DNA of 64,000 nt from Isotricha intestinalis. Taxonomy: Eukaryota; Ciliophora; Litostomatea; Vestibuliferida; Isotrichidae. A program made the translations under genes and the position numbers. The notes beneath the pieces are model-generated. The model saw only the letters and a program-made list of their open reading frames with translations, searched no databases and had not been told where the DNA came from. Positions within the stretch are counted from its first letter, which is position 1, and each line of letters begins with the position of its first letter. Location: positions 20,080 to 84,079 of the forward strand of contig JAJJLU010000348.1 in NCBI GenBank assembly GCA_023807065.1, given 5' to 3'. This document shows positions 51,719 through 63,103 of this stretch, in pieces.

Positions 51719-53800
51719 TTATATACTTTTCTCCCTTTTATTCTTTTTTTTCTTATCTTTCTTATCTTTCTTCACACTATATCCCAATTCCTTTTCCATT
51801 TTTTCTTTTTCTTCCCTTAATCTTTTTTCTTCTCTTTTCCTTGCAATAATTTTCTTAAGAGCCTTACTTAATCCATTAACGAAATTTCCTCCAAATTCAA
51901 ATCCAAAAATAGAAACAGCTTTTTGAATCATATTTCCACTAACTCCAGGATCTAAATTAACAACAAAAAGAGCACTTCCAACATATTTCATTTCATCCAT
52001 TCCACCAAAAATAAATAATGTTTTACCACTTATACAACTTTGATGAGAACATCTATTTTTTACTATATTATTATTTTGACCAAAATCTACTCTTAACCAT
52101 TCTAATCTACTCATTTCTAAAATATATGTATCTTTCATTACCATATTTATTGAATAATCATTTCTTCCTCCATGAATTATAATATAATTTCCTTCTTCAA
52201 AATAATTCATTGATGTCATATATCTTGGAGAAGGACTTTGACCTTTTGTTTCTATTTGAATCCATTCTAAAGGCTTTTTTCCTATTAATAATGCATATAA
52301 ATTATTACTTGGTTGACTATCTTCTTTATTTTTTCCACCAAAAACATAAAGACCTTTTATTTGGATTTTACTTTGTAACCTTTTTAAATTTATATTTTCT
52401 GGATATTTATATATATTAAATTTAGGGTTATTACTTATATCACTTGAAACTACTAAAGCACAAGAATGATAAGCTAATGTTGGTGGAATAGTATATTTTG
52501 AAAATGTTAAAGATGACCAACGATAAGGATTTAAATTTAATATATATGAATCACTTAAATATTCTCCTTTTTCACTGATTCCCCCATGAATAAACATATG
52601 ACTTCCAATCATACAAGAAATATGATTTCTTCTTAATTGAAAAAAAGGTTTTTCATAAGGTGAAAACCAATTATTATTGTCTATATTATATATATCTAAT
52701 GATGCGAAAATATTTGAATTATAATATCTTCCACCAAATATTATATATTTATTTTGATATACTGTACCACTGTGTCCAAGACGTGGTTCTGTGTAATTTG
52801 TTGATTTTAATTTATTCCATTTAATTTCATTTGGATTTAATCTCCATAAATTTGGATTTTTCATATTTGAATTCAATCCACCAAATAAATATATTTTATT
52901 TGAATTTATTTCTATATCCATTGAAAATTGTTCTCTGCTCTCTGGAAAATTTGTATTTTCATATATTTGTTTACATAATAAAAATAAGGAACCTTTTTGA
53001 AATGCTGTGCTAGGGATTGCTATTATTTTTTTATGTTCATCTTTTTTTTCTTCTTTATTTTTAATATTTTCTTTATTTTCATTGTTATTATTTTCATTTT
53101 CATTTTTATTTATATTATTTAATGAGTTATCTTTATTTAAAGTTTTTTCTTTTTTTATTGTTGGTTTTTTTTTAACTTGGAATAAATTATTATTTTCTTT
53201 TTCTGATGTTTTAGGTACAATTGAAGTAATCTTAATTTTTTGTTTCATCTTTTTTAAATTTCCTTCAGTTGAATATCTTTCAATTCCTTTCGAATAAACA
53301 TTTAAAGTTTTCAAATTATAATTTTTTAATATTTTATTATATATATTTTTATTTCTCAGTAAAGAACCAAGAGACTCAATTGGATTTCTATATTGTTTGT
53401 CAGTATAAATATGTGGTAAATTTTCTTCATTTATATCAACAGTTGTGCTTTTTTTAGTTTGATTTAAAAAACGAGAAATTTCATTTTTTTGTTGATAATA
53501 AAAATTTCTATTTGATCTTGTAATAAAATCTTCATAATTTGAACTTATATTTGGTGATTGATAAAGATAATTTGATATTAATTTTTCTGCTTTATTATCA
53601 TTTTTTATTTTTATATTTGCATATCTTTTTATTGTTTTAAATATTTTTGAATTTTTTCCCATATTTGTACTTAAAGAATTGTTAAATTGAGTAATATATG
53701 TATGAGATAATTCTATTGGATTTGAATTTATTCTTAAATGGATGTTTCTTGATATTGATTTAATTGGCTTTAGTTTTTTTTTGGAATTATTAAATTTCAT
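51719..53800 (-). CDS. Kelch-repeat protein
   Basis: The 693-residue protein has a basic, low-complexity N-terminus (1-270) and about six Kelch repeats at roughly 285-620: IYLFGGLNSN, YIIFGGRYYN, MFIHGGISEKG, LYVFGGKNKED, YIIIHGGRNDY and LFIFGGMDEMK, each with the downstream Trp. A Lys/Glu coiled tail ends the protein. Kelch propellers bind protein partners; no BTB or enzyme domain is attached. Some ciliate Kelch proteins sit on cilia or cytoskeleton, but this is not shown here. Confidence 0.92.
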   Translation of the reverse strand: MKFNNSKKKLKPIKSISRNIHLRINSNPIELSHTYITQFNNSLSTNMGKNSKIFKTIKRYANIKIKNDNKAEKLISNYLYQSPNISSNYEDFITRSNRNFYYQQKNEISRFLNQTKKSTTVDINEENLPHIYTDKQYRNPIESLGSLLRNKNIYNKILKNYNLKTLNVYSKGIERYSTEGNLKKMKQKIKITSIVPKTSEKENNNLFQVKKKPTIKKEKTLNKDNSLNNINKNENENNNNENKENIKNKEEKKDEHKKIIAIPSTAFQKGSLFLLCKQIYENTNFPESREQFSMDIEINSNKIYLFGGLNSNMKNPNLWRLNPNEIKWNKLKSTNYTEPRLGHSGTVYQNKYIIFGGRYYNSNIFASLDIYNIDNNNWFSPYEKPFFQLRRNHISCMIGSHMFIHGGISEKGEYLSDSYILNLNPYRWSSLTFSKYTIPPTLAYHSCALVVSSDISNNPKFNIYKYPENINLKRLQSKIQIKGLYVFGGKNKEDSQPSNNLYALLIGKKPLEWIQIETKGQSPSPRYMTSMNYFEEGNYIIIHGGRNDYSINMVMKDTYILEMSRLEWLRVDFGQNNNIVKNRCSHQSCISGKTLFIFGGMDEMKYVGSALFVVNLDPGVSGNMIQKAVSIFGFEFGGNFVNGLSKALKKIIARKREEKRLREEKEKMEKELGYSVKKDKKDKKKKNKREKSI

Positions 53801-53896
53801 TAATTTAAATTTTTATTTATTTTTATATTTTTAATTCAAATATTTACATGATTAATTTTAAATTATTTTTTAAATGTTTAAATATTTATTATTTAT

Positions 53897-56800
53897 TTAT
53901 GGTAATAAAGGATATGGATTGTAATTATAAGAATTATTAATTGGTGCAGGAGGAGCATTGTTATTTTCTTCTTTTAGTGTTTCATATGGAGTAAAAATTC
54001 TATTATTATTGTCATATGGTTTTTCAGTTATTTCTTTATTATCTGAATCAATCAAATATTCTTTTTGTTTTTTATTTTTTATTATTAATATCATTGCAAT
54101 TATTATAAAAAGAATTAAAATCAAACAAATCATAATAATTATGTAAATTTTTCTTGAACTTTGATTTACTTCAATTTCAATTGAATAATAAGTCGTTGAA
54201 ATTTTATAATTTGATTTTTGTTTAGCTAAAATATTTAAATATAATTTATCATTTATAACTTTTTGTCTATCATATTTAATATATCCATAAATAGTATCAT
54301 TATTTCCATTATATTCTATAGAAATATTTATATATGAATAATTTGAAATTTCTTTATTAAACATACAAATATTATTTAAATCAAACTCTTTATCATATGA
54401 AACTAATATATTATAAATCATATCTTCATTTTTTAAAAAATTACTGAAATATATTATTAATCCATCATTATCAATAATTGAATATGATATACTAAAATTA
54501 TAATTAGGAACAAAAATATAAGATTTATTTTTATTAAAATATTTAATTGTTCCATAACTATTATTAAATTGAACAGTTATATTTTCAGAAGGTAATTGAC
54601 TAATAAAAATTTTATCAACAGAGGATTTTTTTATGATGTTTCCATTTTCATCAATGAATGAAAATAATAAACTATTATTGCCACATTTATTAATTTGAAT
54701 AATTTTATTCAAATTTGAGTTAATATTATATTCAACAACACCTTCATAATTAAATTCATATGATAAATCTTCAAAAATTAAACCATAATTTTTTATAAAT
54801 AAAAAATCATAATATAAAATTTGATTAGGAGAATAAATAGAAACAAAAGAATCTTCACCATTTGAATTTTTTAATAATTTAAATTCTAAATAAATATTTG
54901 AATGAATTGTTAAATTATTATACAAAAAATCTTCAGAAGGAAATGGGATGAAAGGGTATTTTTTAAATCCTTGATAAAATGAAAATTGATTTTCTTCTTG
55001 ACTATATAGTTTAATAAAAGCAGATTTGGTTTTATTCATTTCTTCATTAGTATATATAAATAAATTATAAATATTTTCCAACTTTTGTTTTAATCCATGC
55101 TTATTAATTTTAAATTTTTCTTCAACATCAGAAATTAAAATTGAAACTAAAGCATTTCCTTCATAAGCTTCTAAATTCAATGTAGCACTTAATTTATTTT
55201 TATGGTATATTCTAATCGATAAATTATTGTTGTTTAATTCATATTCTTGTGATTCACACATTATTTTTAAATATTGGAAGTTATCAATTTTTGAATTTAA
55301 TATTGAAATTTCTAATCCGAATTCTTTGTCTAAAATTTTTTTATCAAAAATTAAAGATATACTTTTTTTATTTTCTATATAATACCTATAAAAATGTCCT
55401 GATTTTAAATTTTCATATTCAATTTGGGGATATAAATAAAATAATTTTACATAATTATTAATATCTAAAATTGAGTTACACACCACTTTTACTATTTCTA
55501 AATTTGAATTCAATTCATATATTTTGGTTAATTCGTTAAAACTTTTCCCTTGTAAAATATCATCGATTGAAGATATATTTTCTAAATTATTTTTTACTAA
55601 AACTTTAAATTCTCCTGTATTTGAAGTTTCATTATATAAATAATTGATTTTATCATTATTTTTATATCTATAAATTAAAAATGTTTCATAATAACAAAAT
55701 AGGAATGAAATCATTTTATTATGTTTTTTTCTTTCTTCAAAAATTTCATAATAAAATTTCTGATAATTATTTTTAATGTATTTAAACTCTATATATAATA
55801 ATTCAGTATTTTCAGAAAAAAATTTTATTGAAAAATATTGTGTTTCAGAATATTTCTTTTTGATTTCTTCAGGAGTAAGTAAAATAAAAGAGTAACTTAA
55901 TTCATCAATTTTTTGAATATTATCTTTATGTGATTGAATATTTCCATTATATAATGAAATCGAATTTTCAACATTTGCAAATAATAATAATTGATAATTA
56001 TTTTTTATAAAAGAATTTATATTTAATAAAAAATAAATTGGAATATAAGGATTTTCAAAATTTGATTTATAATCATCTAAAATTTCAATTGGCTGTTTTT
56101 CTTTAATTAAACTAAATTTATTTAAATCAGTATTTTGAGATTTTTGATTGCATATAATGTTTAAATATAGAAAATTAAAATTATCATTTTTTTGAAAAAC
56201 AATATAATAATTATTTAAATTTGTTTTATCTCTAATATAATCACAACTTATTTTTTCAGATAATAAATCATCTTTAAAACAATTTACATTACATTCTCTG
56301 TGTAAATCACTTATATGATAATAATCAAAAGAAAAAATAAAAGATTGATAATTCCCTAAAGTTAGTTTTTTAATTGAAGAAAAAAAATTAAAATTTGAAC
56401 TTGAAATAAATCCTTTATTAATTATTTTATTTTCTTGTATTTCTTCATTTTTTAAATTTATATCAAAACAAATATTAAAATCAATTTGATTTCCTGGATT
56501 ATCATATGATTGAATATTAAATGAATAAATACTATTTTTTTCCAATTCATATTCTTGAAAAAATATATGTTTATATTCTTTTACAATTTGCTCACCGTCT
56601 TTTTTAATAATAAAAATGGTGGTCAAAGCCCTTCTAAATTGATTATCAAAAGAAATTTTTATTTTATTATTTGTTTGAAGAGAATTTGTTTTAAAAACCA
56701 ATAAATTATTGGAATAGACAGTTTTATATCTCCTACAAATATTATTTTCTTCAATAATAGTAATATCATTTTCATTAAATATTGTAATATCTCCTATAAA

Positions 56801-57187
56801 TTCTCCATTTTTAATATGTATTACAATATAAAAAGAGTTATTTGAAAGGATTGGAGATGATTTTTTTATTATATATTCATATTCTGTGATATTTATATTA
56901 TCTTTAATTGAATAATTTATAAATTCTTGTGTTTCATTATCTTTTTCTATTAAAGTTAAATCGGTATAAATATAAAATTTAGGATATGAATCTGATTTAA
57001 TTTTATAAATGTTGAATGCTAAATCGCCATCAGTAAATTTATTATTATAAGAAAATATTTTATAATCATTTTTCTTATCTAATGAAAAATGAAAATATTC
57101 ATATGAAATTAATTCTTTTGGTATTATTTTCTGAGATAAAATAATAAAAAATTTAAAATAAATTAGATAATAAAAGAACATTTTCAT
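53897..57187 (-). CDS. Large type I membrane protein
   Basis: The 1096-residue protein has an N-terminal hydrophobic signal (MKMFFYYLIYFKFFIILSQK), a ~990-residue ectodomain rich in beta-strand patterns and NxS/T sequons, a single transmembrane helix at about 1013-1036 and a 60-residue cytosolic tail with a Pro-rich end (APPAPIN). No adhesive or enzymatic domain is recognisable. It is probably a surface or endomembrane receptor-like protein. The clean frame over 3.3 kb supports a real gene. Confidence 0.88.
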   Translation of the reverse strand: MKMFFYYLIYFKFFIILSQKIIPKELISYEYFHFSLDKKNDYKIFSYNNKFTDGDLAFNIYKIKSDSYPKFYIYTDLTLIEKDNETQEFINYSIKDNINITEYEYIIKKSSPILSNNSFYIVIHIKNGEFIGDITIFNENDITIIEENNICRRYKTVYSNNLLVFKTNSLQTNNKIKISFDNQFRRALTTIFIIKKDGEQIVKEYKHIFFQEYELEKNSIYSFNIQSYDNPGNQIDFNICFDINLKNEEIQENKIINKGFISSSNFNFFSSIKKLTLGNYQSFIFSFDYYHISDLHRECNVNCFKDDLLSEKISCDYIRDKTNLNNYYIVFQKNDNFNFLYLNIICNQKSQNTDLNKFSLIKEKQPIEILDDYKSNFENPYIPIYFLLNINSFIKNNYQLLLFANVENSISLYNGNIQSHKDNIQKIDELSYSFILLTPEEIKKKYSETQYFSIKFFSENTELLYIEFKYIKNNYQKFYYEIFEERKKHNKMISFLFCYYETFLIYRYKNNDKINYLYNETSNTGEFKVLVKNNLENISSIDDILQGKSFNELTKIYELNSNLEIVKVVCNSILDINNYVKLFYLYPQIEYENLKSGHFYRYYIENKKSISLIFDKKILDKEFGLEISILNSKIDNFQYLKIMCESQEYELNNNNLSIRIYHKNKLSATLNLEAYEGNALVSILISDVEEKFKINKHGLKQKLENIYNLFIYTNEEMNKTKSAFIKLYSQEENQFSFYQGFKKYPFIPFPSEDFLYNNLTIHSNIYLEFKLLKNSNGEDSFVSIYSPNQILYYDFLFIKNYGLIFEDLSYEFNYEGVVEYNINSNLNKIIQINKCGNNSLLFSFIDENGNIIKKSSVDKIFISQLPSENITVQFNNSYGTIKYFNKNKSYIFVPNYNFSISYSIIDNDGLIIYFSNFLKNEDMIYNILVSYDKEFDLNNICMFNKEISNYSYINISIEYNGNNDTIYGYIKYDRQKVINDKLYLNILAKQKSNYKISTTYYSIEIEVNQSSRKIYIIIMICLILILFIIIAMILIIKNKKQKEYLIDSDNKEITEKPYDNNNRIFTPYETLKEENNNAPPAPINNSYNYNPYPLLP

Positions 57188-57295
57188 TTACTCAAAAATA
57201 TTTACAATAAAAAATAAAAGCTAAGATTAAATATTTTAAAAACTAAAAAATATAAAAAACAAAAAATAAAAATATTAAAGGAACATCAATAGTAA

Positions 57296-57925
57296 TCAAC
57301 AACATTCCTTTTTTTCCTTAATTTTCTTAGGTTTTTCCATTTTCTTCTTAATTTTAAAACTTCTCTTTTTTTCATTGATTTCATTTCCTTCAATCCCTAA
57401 TAATTTATCAGTTAAATCTTCAAACAATTCATCAATTCCAGTGTTTTCAAAAGCAGAAGTTAAAGTAAAATAATAATTATTTTTTTCTGCATAATTTCTT
57501 GCATCTTCTTCAGTTACTTCTTCATTTTTATATAAGTCAAATTTATTTCCAATAATACAAATTAAAACATCATTTGGAGCATAAGATTTAATTTCTGAAA
57601 CCCAAAATGATTTAACATTATAAAAAGTATCTTTTTTTGTAATATCATATACAATTAAAGCAACATTTGAATTTTTATAAAATAATTTATTTAATGAACG
57701 AAATTTTTCTTGTCCTGCTGTGTCCCAAAAATTACAAATTAATTTAATATTGTTTTTCATTATTATTTTTTGGTAACTTTTTGATACTGTACTCATTGGA
57801 TTTTCATCAAATGAATTGTATATATATCTTGATAATATACTTGTTTTTCCTACTCTCATATCACCACATATTACAATTTTTATTTCTTTTTTATTTTCAG
57901 AATTGTTTTTTTCTTCTGTTGACAT
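57296..57925 (-). CDS. Rab-family small GTPase
   Basis: The 209-residue protein has the P-loop GDMRVGKTS, switch II WDTAGQEKFRSL, NKFD (NKxD) and the TSA loop. The effector region reads MSTVSKSYQKI. The C-terminus is a polybasic stretch ending KKECC directly before TGA, a double-geranylgeranylation motif, which fixes the end and shows TGA is a stop. Overall pattern resembles the Rab5/Rab21 endocytic group, but the subclass is uncertain. It would act in vesicle traffic. The TBC protein at 30905 could bind such a Rab. Confidence 0.93.
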   Translation of the reverse strand: MSTEEKNNSENKKEIKIVICGDMRVGKTSILSRYIYNSFDENPMSTVSKSYQKIIMKNNIKLICNFWDTAGQEKFRSLNKLFYKNSNVALIVYDITKKDTFYNVKSFWVSEIKSYAPNDVLICIIGNKFDLYKNEEVTEEDARNYAEKNNYYFTLTSAFENTGIDELFEDLTDKLLGIEGNEINEKKRSFKIKKKMEKPKKIKEKKECC

Positions 57926-58319
57926 ATTATTTTTTATTTATTTATTTAAATTAAATGCTTGTGTACATTAGGATAAATAAATAATTTAATAAAAATAAAG
58001 AATTTAATTAATATATAAAATTTTATTTAATTTTTTGGTTTTTCATTTTGAAAAGATTTATGATTTTAATTATTGGTTTTCTCTTAAATGTTGTATTTTT
58101 ATTGGTTATGAGAATACAATTTTTTTCATTTTTAGAAAAAAGAAAATGTTATTAAAAAATGAAATAAATAGTCAAATTTACATCAATTCATTGAAATTTA
58201 AACATGAATTTTTATATTATAAATCATAATTTATGACTAATTTTAGTATTAATTAGTTATTATTTTATTTATTATATAAAAATATATATTTTAAATAAAT
58301 AGAAAATATAATACAGAAA

Positions 58320-59208
58320 AAACTTTTGATGATAATATGAAAGATAAGAGAAAAAGTAGATTAAACTATTTCATGGAAAAAAGAGTTATTAATTACTTTA
58401 AACATAATTTAAGATTTAAAGTTATCATCCTCTAATTATTTCAATGATATAATTAATTTAAGTCAAACTTTCATTCATAATTCAGATTCTAAAAGAGAAA
58501 ATTATTAATAAAAATTTGAAAACAAATTTGAAAATCAATTAACAAATGTTTTCAATCCAAATACCAACAATTACAACACCATTAAATCAATTTCCTAATG
58601 AAAATACATACAATAATAATAATAAAAATAACAATAGTATAGATAATAGTATTAAAAATAACAATAAAAGGTTAAATATTTTATAAAAAACAAAAATTTT
58701 AAATGAATTTTATAAAATATTTTATATTTTATACCTCAACAAAAAATATTATGAATCTCTTTATTTTTCAACTCCTATTTTTTTCTTCAAAATAAATTAT
58801 GACATAAAAAATCACTGAAAATATATAGAAAATTATATATAAAAAACAATTGATTGTTTAAATAATAATAATAAATTTAATGAAATTAATATTAATGATT
58901 CTGGTAATGGAATTTATTTAAATATAATCCCCTTTTTCTTTCCCTAATTCGTCTCTTCAAATTATTCAAAATAATTGGAAGATAATAATAATTTGAAAAA
59001 TCTGAATACTTTTTCTAAATGATATAAAATCAAATTTTCAAAAACACAAAATCATAATTCCCAAAATAGAAATAATAAAAATCAAAGAAAAATAATTTCA
59101 ATTAATAGAAATTCTCTTAATAAATTTTTTGTTTGTTTTTCTTTAAATCAACATATTTTTGATTTTCATTTAATAAGGACTTATGATTGTAAGATTAATT
59201 TTTATTAG
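58320..59208 (+). pseudogene. Long decayed plus-strand gene
   Basis: The 1.4-kb gap 57926-59332 holds coding-like runs. From about 58330: TFDDNMKDKRKSRLNYFMEK; near 58430 in another frame: SSSNYFNDIINLSQTFIHNS; from about 58690 one frame runs ~170 codons (YYESLYFSTPIFFFKINYDI, then NINDSGNGIYLNII) to TAG at 59206, with about five internal stops. Random DNA of this composition would show about three times as many. A 60-codon run without ATG (58035-58229) precedes it. Family not recognised. Confidence 0.5.
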
Positions 59209-59332
59209 ATTAAAATATAAATTAAAATATTAAATAAAATATATGAAAAATATATATACATAAAATTACTATTAATTATATAAAGATAAATTCATTTAAA
59301 CTTACTTATTATTAAACTTTTAATTTTTTAAA

Positions 59333-60862
59333 ATGGGAAATGAGTGTAATTGTTTAGATAATTTAACAAATAATTGTGGTGCAAATTTATCAAGAATAGC
59401 TAATTCATTTGCTCCTGAAACTAATAATGATAATAATACAACTAATAATATGATCAATGACAAAGAAAGTATTTTAACTGAGAATAATTTTAATAATGGA
59501 TATTCTAAATCTAAAACTGAAAAAAAAAGAGAAGGAGATAATTTTAATCAAAACAAAAATTTGAAAAAACAAAATTATAATAACAATACTTCTTATCTTG
59601 AAAGTAGAGTTACTGAAACAATTAAAGAAACTTATTATAATAATAATACTAAATATAATGATATTGAAAATACAATTTCATTGAATAATAATGAGAATGA
59701 TGACAATAAGATTTATGATAATTATAAAAATACGAGTTATAATGAAAAAGATAAAGAAATAGACAATTATAATATATATAATAAAAAGGAAAAAAATATT
59801 CAAATGGAAAAAAAAGAGAAGAACAAAAATATAAGTGATAAAGTTTTTAAAGAAGTATCAATAAAATTAAACAAATATTTTCACAAATTATTATTAAAGA
59901 AAAAATTTGAAAATAAAAAATCAAATTTATTAGAAGAAGAAAATACCTTTTATCAAAAATGTTTAAATTATATATATTCAAAAAACAAAATTTTATTTGA
60001 ATTGGAACAACATCCTCCAATAAAAAAATATTCTCAAGAAGGATATAAAGAATATTATTCTGAAAATATATTGAAACAAGAAAATAACATCCCAAATAAA
60101 AAAGAAAGTCTAACATCATCAATTTATATAAAATACAAAAATGATTTAGAGAAAATAATAGAAAATATAGAATCGATTTATAAAGGAGAATTAACAATAA
60201 ATAATTTACCAAATGGATTTGGGATAAAATATAATATAAATGGAACAAAAGAAATTGGAACTTTTATTAAAGGAAGTTTTACAGGTTGGAATGAATTAAT
60301 AGATTCTGAAGGAAATATTTATAGAGGTTTTTTTATAAATGGAATATTAAATGGAAAAGGAGAAAAATTTATTTTTCAAGACAAAATTTTTTACAAAGGA
60401 AATTTTTTGAATAGTAAATTTGAAGGTGAAGGAGAAGAAAAAAACAATGAATATTACTTTAAAGGTAATTATATTAACAATAAAAAAAAAAATGGAAAAA
60501 TGGAATTTTTATTATTGGGTGAAATTTATGAAGGGGAATTTAAAAATAATTTATTTGAAGGAAAAGGACATTATATTTATAAAAATGGTAATGAATATAT
60601 TGGAAATTTTAAAGAAGGGAAATTTAATGGAGAAGGAAAATTTAAATGGAGTGAAAATGAATTTTATGAAGGTAATTTTATTAATGGAATAAGAGAAGGA
60701 AAAGGTAAAATTCATTATAAAAATGGAAGAAGTTTTATTGGTAATTTTTCTAAAGGAAGACCTAATGGTTATGGAGTTTTTGATAATGGTTTTGGATTTA
60801 AAAAAAATGTTGAGTTTATTGATGGAAAAATTAAAATTGAAAGGGATAATAATGATATTTAA
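59333..60862 (+). CDS. MORN-repeat protein with myristoylation signal
   Basis: The 509-residue protein begins MGNECNC, fitting N-myristoylation with nearby palmitoylatable cysteines. The N-terminal half is Asn/Lys-rich with a basic IQ-like helix (about 165-200). The C-terminal ~230 residues hold about nine MORN repeats, for example YRGFFINGILNGKGEKF, YEGEFKNNLFEGKGHYIY, YIGNFKEGKFNGEGKF and FIGNFSKGRPNGYGVF. MORN arrays bind membranes or cytoskeletal partners at cell cortex and basal bodies. No kinase domain follows, unlike PIP5K. Confidence 0.92.
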   Translation: MGNECNCLDNLTNNCGANLSRIANSFAPETNNDNNTTNNMINDKESILTENNFNNGYSKSKTEKKREGDNFNQNKNLKKQNYNNNTSYLESRVTETIKETYYNNNTKYNDIENTISLNNNENDDNKIYDNYKNTSYNEKDKEIDNYNIYNKKEKNIQMEKKEKNKNISDKVFKEVSIKLNKYFHKLLLKKKFENKKSNLLEEENTFYQKCLNYIYSKNKILFELEQHPPIKKYSQEGYKEYYSENILKQENNIPNKKESLTSSIYIKYKNDLEKIIENIESIYKGELTINNLPNGFGIKYNINGTKEIGTFIKGSFTGWNELIDSEGNIYRGFFINGILNGKGEKFIFQDKIFYKGNFLNSKFEGEGEEKNNEYYFKGNYINNKKKNGKMEFLLLGEIYEGEFKNNLFEGKGHYIYKNGNEYIGNFKEGKFNGEGKFKWSENEFYEGNFINGIREGKGKIHYKNGRSFIGNFSKGRPNGYGVFDNGFGFKKNVEFIDGKIKIERDNNDI

Positions 60863-61167
60863 AAGATTTTTTATTTTTTAAAAAAGAGAAATTATATTTT
60901 TATAAATTGTCTTATATGTATTATATTCATAATATTAAATTTAATTAAATATTTTTTTTATATTATTTGAATATTATTTTATTTTTTGAATATTTTTATA
61001 TATTTTTTTTTAATTTAAATTTAAATAATTAATTCTTAAATTTTAATGTTGAAAAATTCAAAATCTCAAAGAGCAAATTTTCCTCTTTTTGTAATTTACT
61101 TTTAATAACATATTTTTGATAGACTCAAAAAAAAGACGAAAATAAAAAGTATAATAATTCAAATTCA

Positions 61168-62256
61168 ATGGAGCGAAATTCAAAAAAACAAAATAGGTAT
61201 TTTGGTAGAGAAATAAAAAATGAGTCATTAAATATAATTCCAAATTTACATTCAAATGAAAAAAAATGTGATTCACAAGAAGAAATAAATCCTAAAAATA
61301 AAAATACAATCAAAATAAAAGAAAAAAATTATATATTATTAGGAAGAGATATAAGAAAATTAAAAGAAAAAGAAATTTTTCAAGAAGAAATAGATATCAA
61401 AAATAAAGACAATCCTCAATTTTTAACAGAATATTCAAATTCAATAATGGAACATTTAAAAAAAACAGAAATTATAAATATACCAAACTATAAATATTTA
61501 TTTAAAAAACAAAAAACAATAAATATAAATCAAAGAACAGGTGTTATTCATTGGATGACTTCAGTTTGTGAAAAATTTTCTCTTTTTCCAGAAACTTTTT
61601 ATTTAAGTATAAATATATTTGATAGATATTTAGAAAAAAATAAATTAACTCAAAATAATTTGCAATTAATTTCTTGTTCTTCAATGTTTATTGCCTCTAA
61701 ATATGAAGAAATTTATGCTCCTGAATTAAAAGATTTTATTTTTATTTCTAAATATTCAATTAGTAAAAATGAATTATTGACAACTGAATATGATATTTTA
61801 AAATGTTTAAATTTTGAATTATTAACAGTTTCTCCATATATATTCTTACAAAGATATTATTATATCTGTGAAGAATTAAATCAAAGAATTTTTTTTTTGG
61901 CGCAGTATATTTTAGATATATGTTTAACTGATATTGATTTTTGTATATTTAATAATAGTTTAAAAGCTGCTACTGTTTTATATTTATCAAGAAAAATTTT
62001 ATGTAAAAGCAATAACTATTGGAATAATACATTAAGAATTTATACCTCTTATAGTGAAAAAGACTTATCTGATTCTTCTAAAGTTGCTTCAAAATATGTC
62101 ACAAGTTATATTAATAATAAATTTTCAAAAAATTATAAAAAATCACCTATTTTCATTAAATATTCTAGAACAAAATATGAATGTATTTCTAATTATTTCG
62201 ATATTTATTGTTCAAAAGAAAAAAAGAAAAGAAAAGATGAGGAAAATGATGTTTAA
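61168..62256 (+). CDS. Mitotic (A/B-type) cyclin
   Basis: The 362-residue protein has a disordered N-terminus and a cyclin box from about 105. Key strings: NQRTGVIHWMTSVCEKFSLF, ETFYLSINIFDRYLEKNKLT, LISCSSMFIASKYEEIYAPE, EYDILKCLNFELLTVSPYIF, and the C-terminal cyclin fold with SLKAATVLYLSRKIL. Arg of the first string and the KYEE motif are the CDK-binding residues of the family. No clear destruction box (RxxL) is visible; the N-terminal Lys/Asn region may hold degenerate signals. It would activate a CDK in the cell cycle. Confidence 0.92.
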   Translation: MERNSKKQNRYFGREIKNESLNIIPNLHSNEKKCDSQEEINPKNKNTIKIKEKNYILLGRDIRKLKEKEIFQEEIDIKNKDNPQFLTEYSNSIMEHLKKTEIINIPNYKYLFKKQKTININQRTGVIHWMTSVCEKFSLFPETFYLSINIFDRYLEKNKLTQNNLQLISCSSMFIASKYEEIYAPELKDFIFISKYSISKNELLTTEYDILKCLNFELLTVSPYIFLQRYYYICEELNQRIFFLAQYILDICLTDIDFCIFNNSLKAATVLYLSRKILCKSNNYWNNTLRIYTSYSEKDLSDSSKVASKYVTSYINNKFSKNYKKSPIFIKYSRTKYECISNYFDIYCSKEKKKRKDEENDV

Positions 62257-63103
62257 AAAATTATATTCAAAAAAAATTAAACATATTAATTGATAAATGA
62301 TAAGAATATACAATAAATATTTATAAATAATTATTTAATTATATAAACTATAAAAAATTATTAATAAATATTAAAATAAATTATTAAACAAAAAAATTAT
62401 TCTCAATTAAAAAAAAGAAAAAGAAAATTTTTTTTATAAATCATTATTATATAAATTAAATAAATTTTCTTAAAGTTCATAATGATGAAATTTAAAAATT
62501 AAATTTCTTCATTTTCCTTTTCTTGTTTTTCAATTACATTTTTTGCAATTTTCATAAACTTAATAATTCTCCACTTTCAATTTCAGAATAATTTAAATTA
62601 TTATTTATGATATTATATTTCATCAATTTTATTTTATGAAATATAATTTTCTTAATTTCTCATATTCTATTTTTGGAATATGATATTTACTCTCATCTAT
62701 TTTTCTATCATATTATTTATAGTTTTTTTTGGATTTTTCAATAATTATTTTTTTTCTTTTTATATACTTCATTTATTTTTTCTATCATTTTTTTTTTATT
62801 TTTCAAAAAATCTAAACATAATTTCTTATATCATAACCTTGAATTATTTTTGATTCTTTTAAAAATACTACTTGAAAATTTTTTTTAGACAAAGAATCAT
62901 TTCAATGATGTTTGTTTTAATTCTTTTCTTTTTTTATTGTTAATATCTGTAATTTCTTCTGATAACGGATGAAGATAATAGAGAATGTATATTAATAATT
63001 AAAATGAATAATCAAATTTAGAAAATTTTATTTTATTTTATCAAAATGAATTTTAATTTGATAATTTTATTTTAATAATAAAGTAAAAATAAATCTATAA
63101 AAA
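62257..63103 (-). pseudogene. Gap with minus-strand gene relic
   Basis: On the minus strand coding-like pieces run from about 62900 to 62500: QVVFLKESKIIQGYDIRNYV, MIEKINEVYKKKKNNY, NLNYSEIESGELLSL and the end FMKIAKNVIEKQEKENEEI with TAA near 62500. They are in different frames with stops between. The rest of the gap is AT-rich without features. Confidence 0.4.

Noticed and set aside
58035..58229. 64-codon frame before the 58-59 kb relic
   Set aside because: It has no ATG at its start and no recognisable domain; at most part of a decayed gene.
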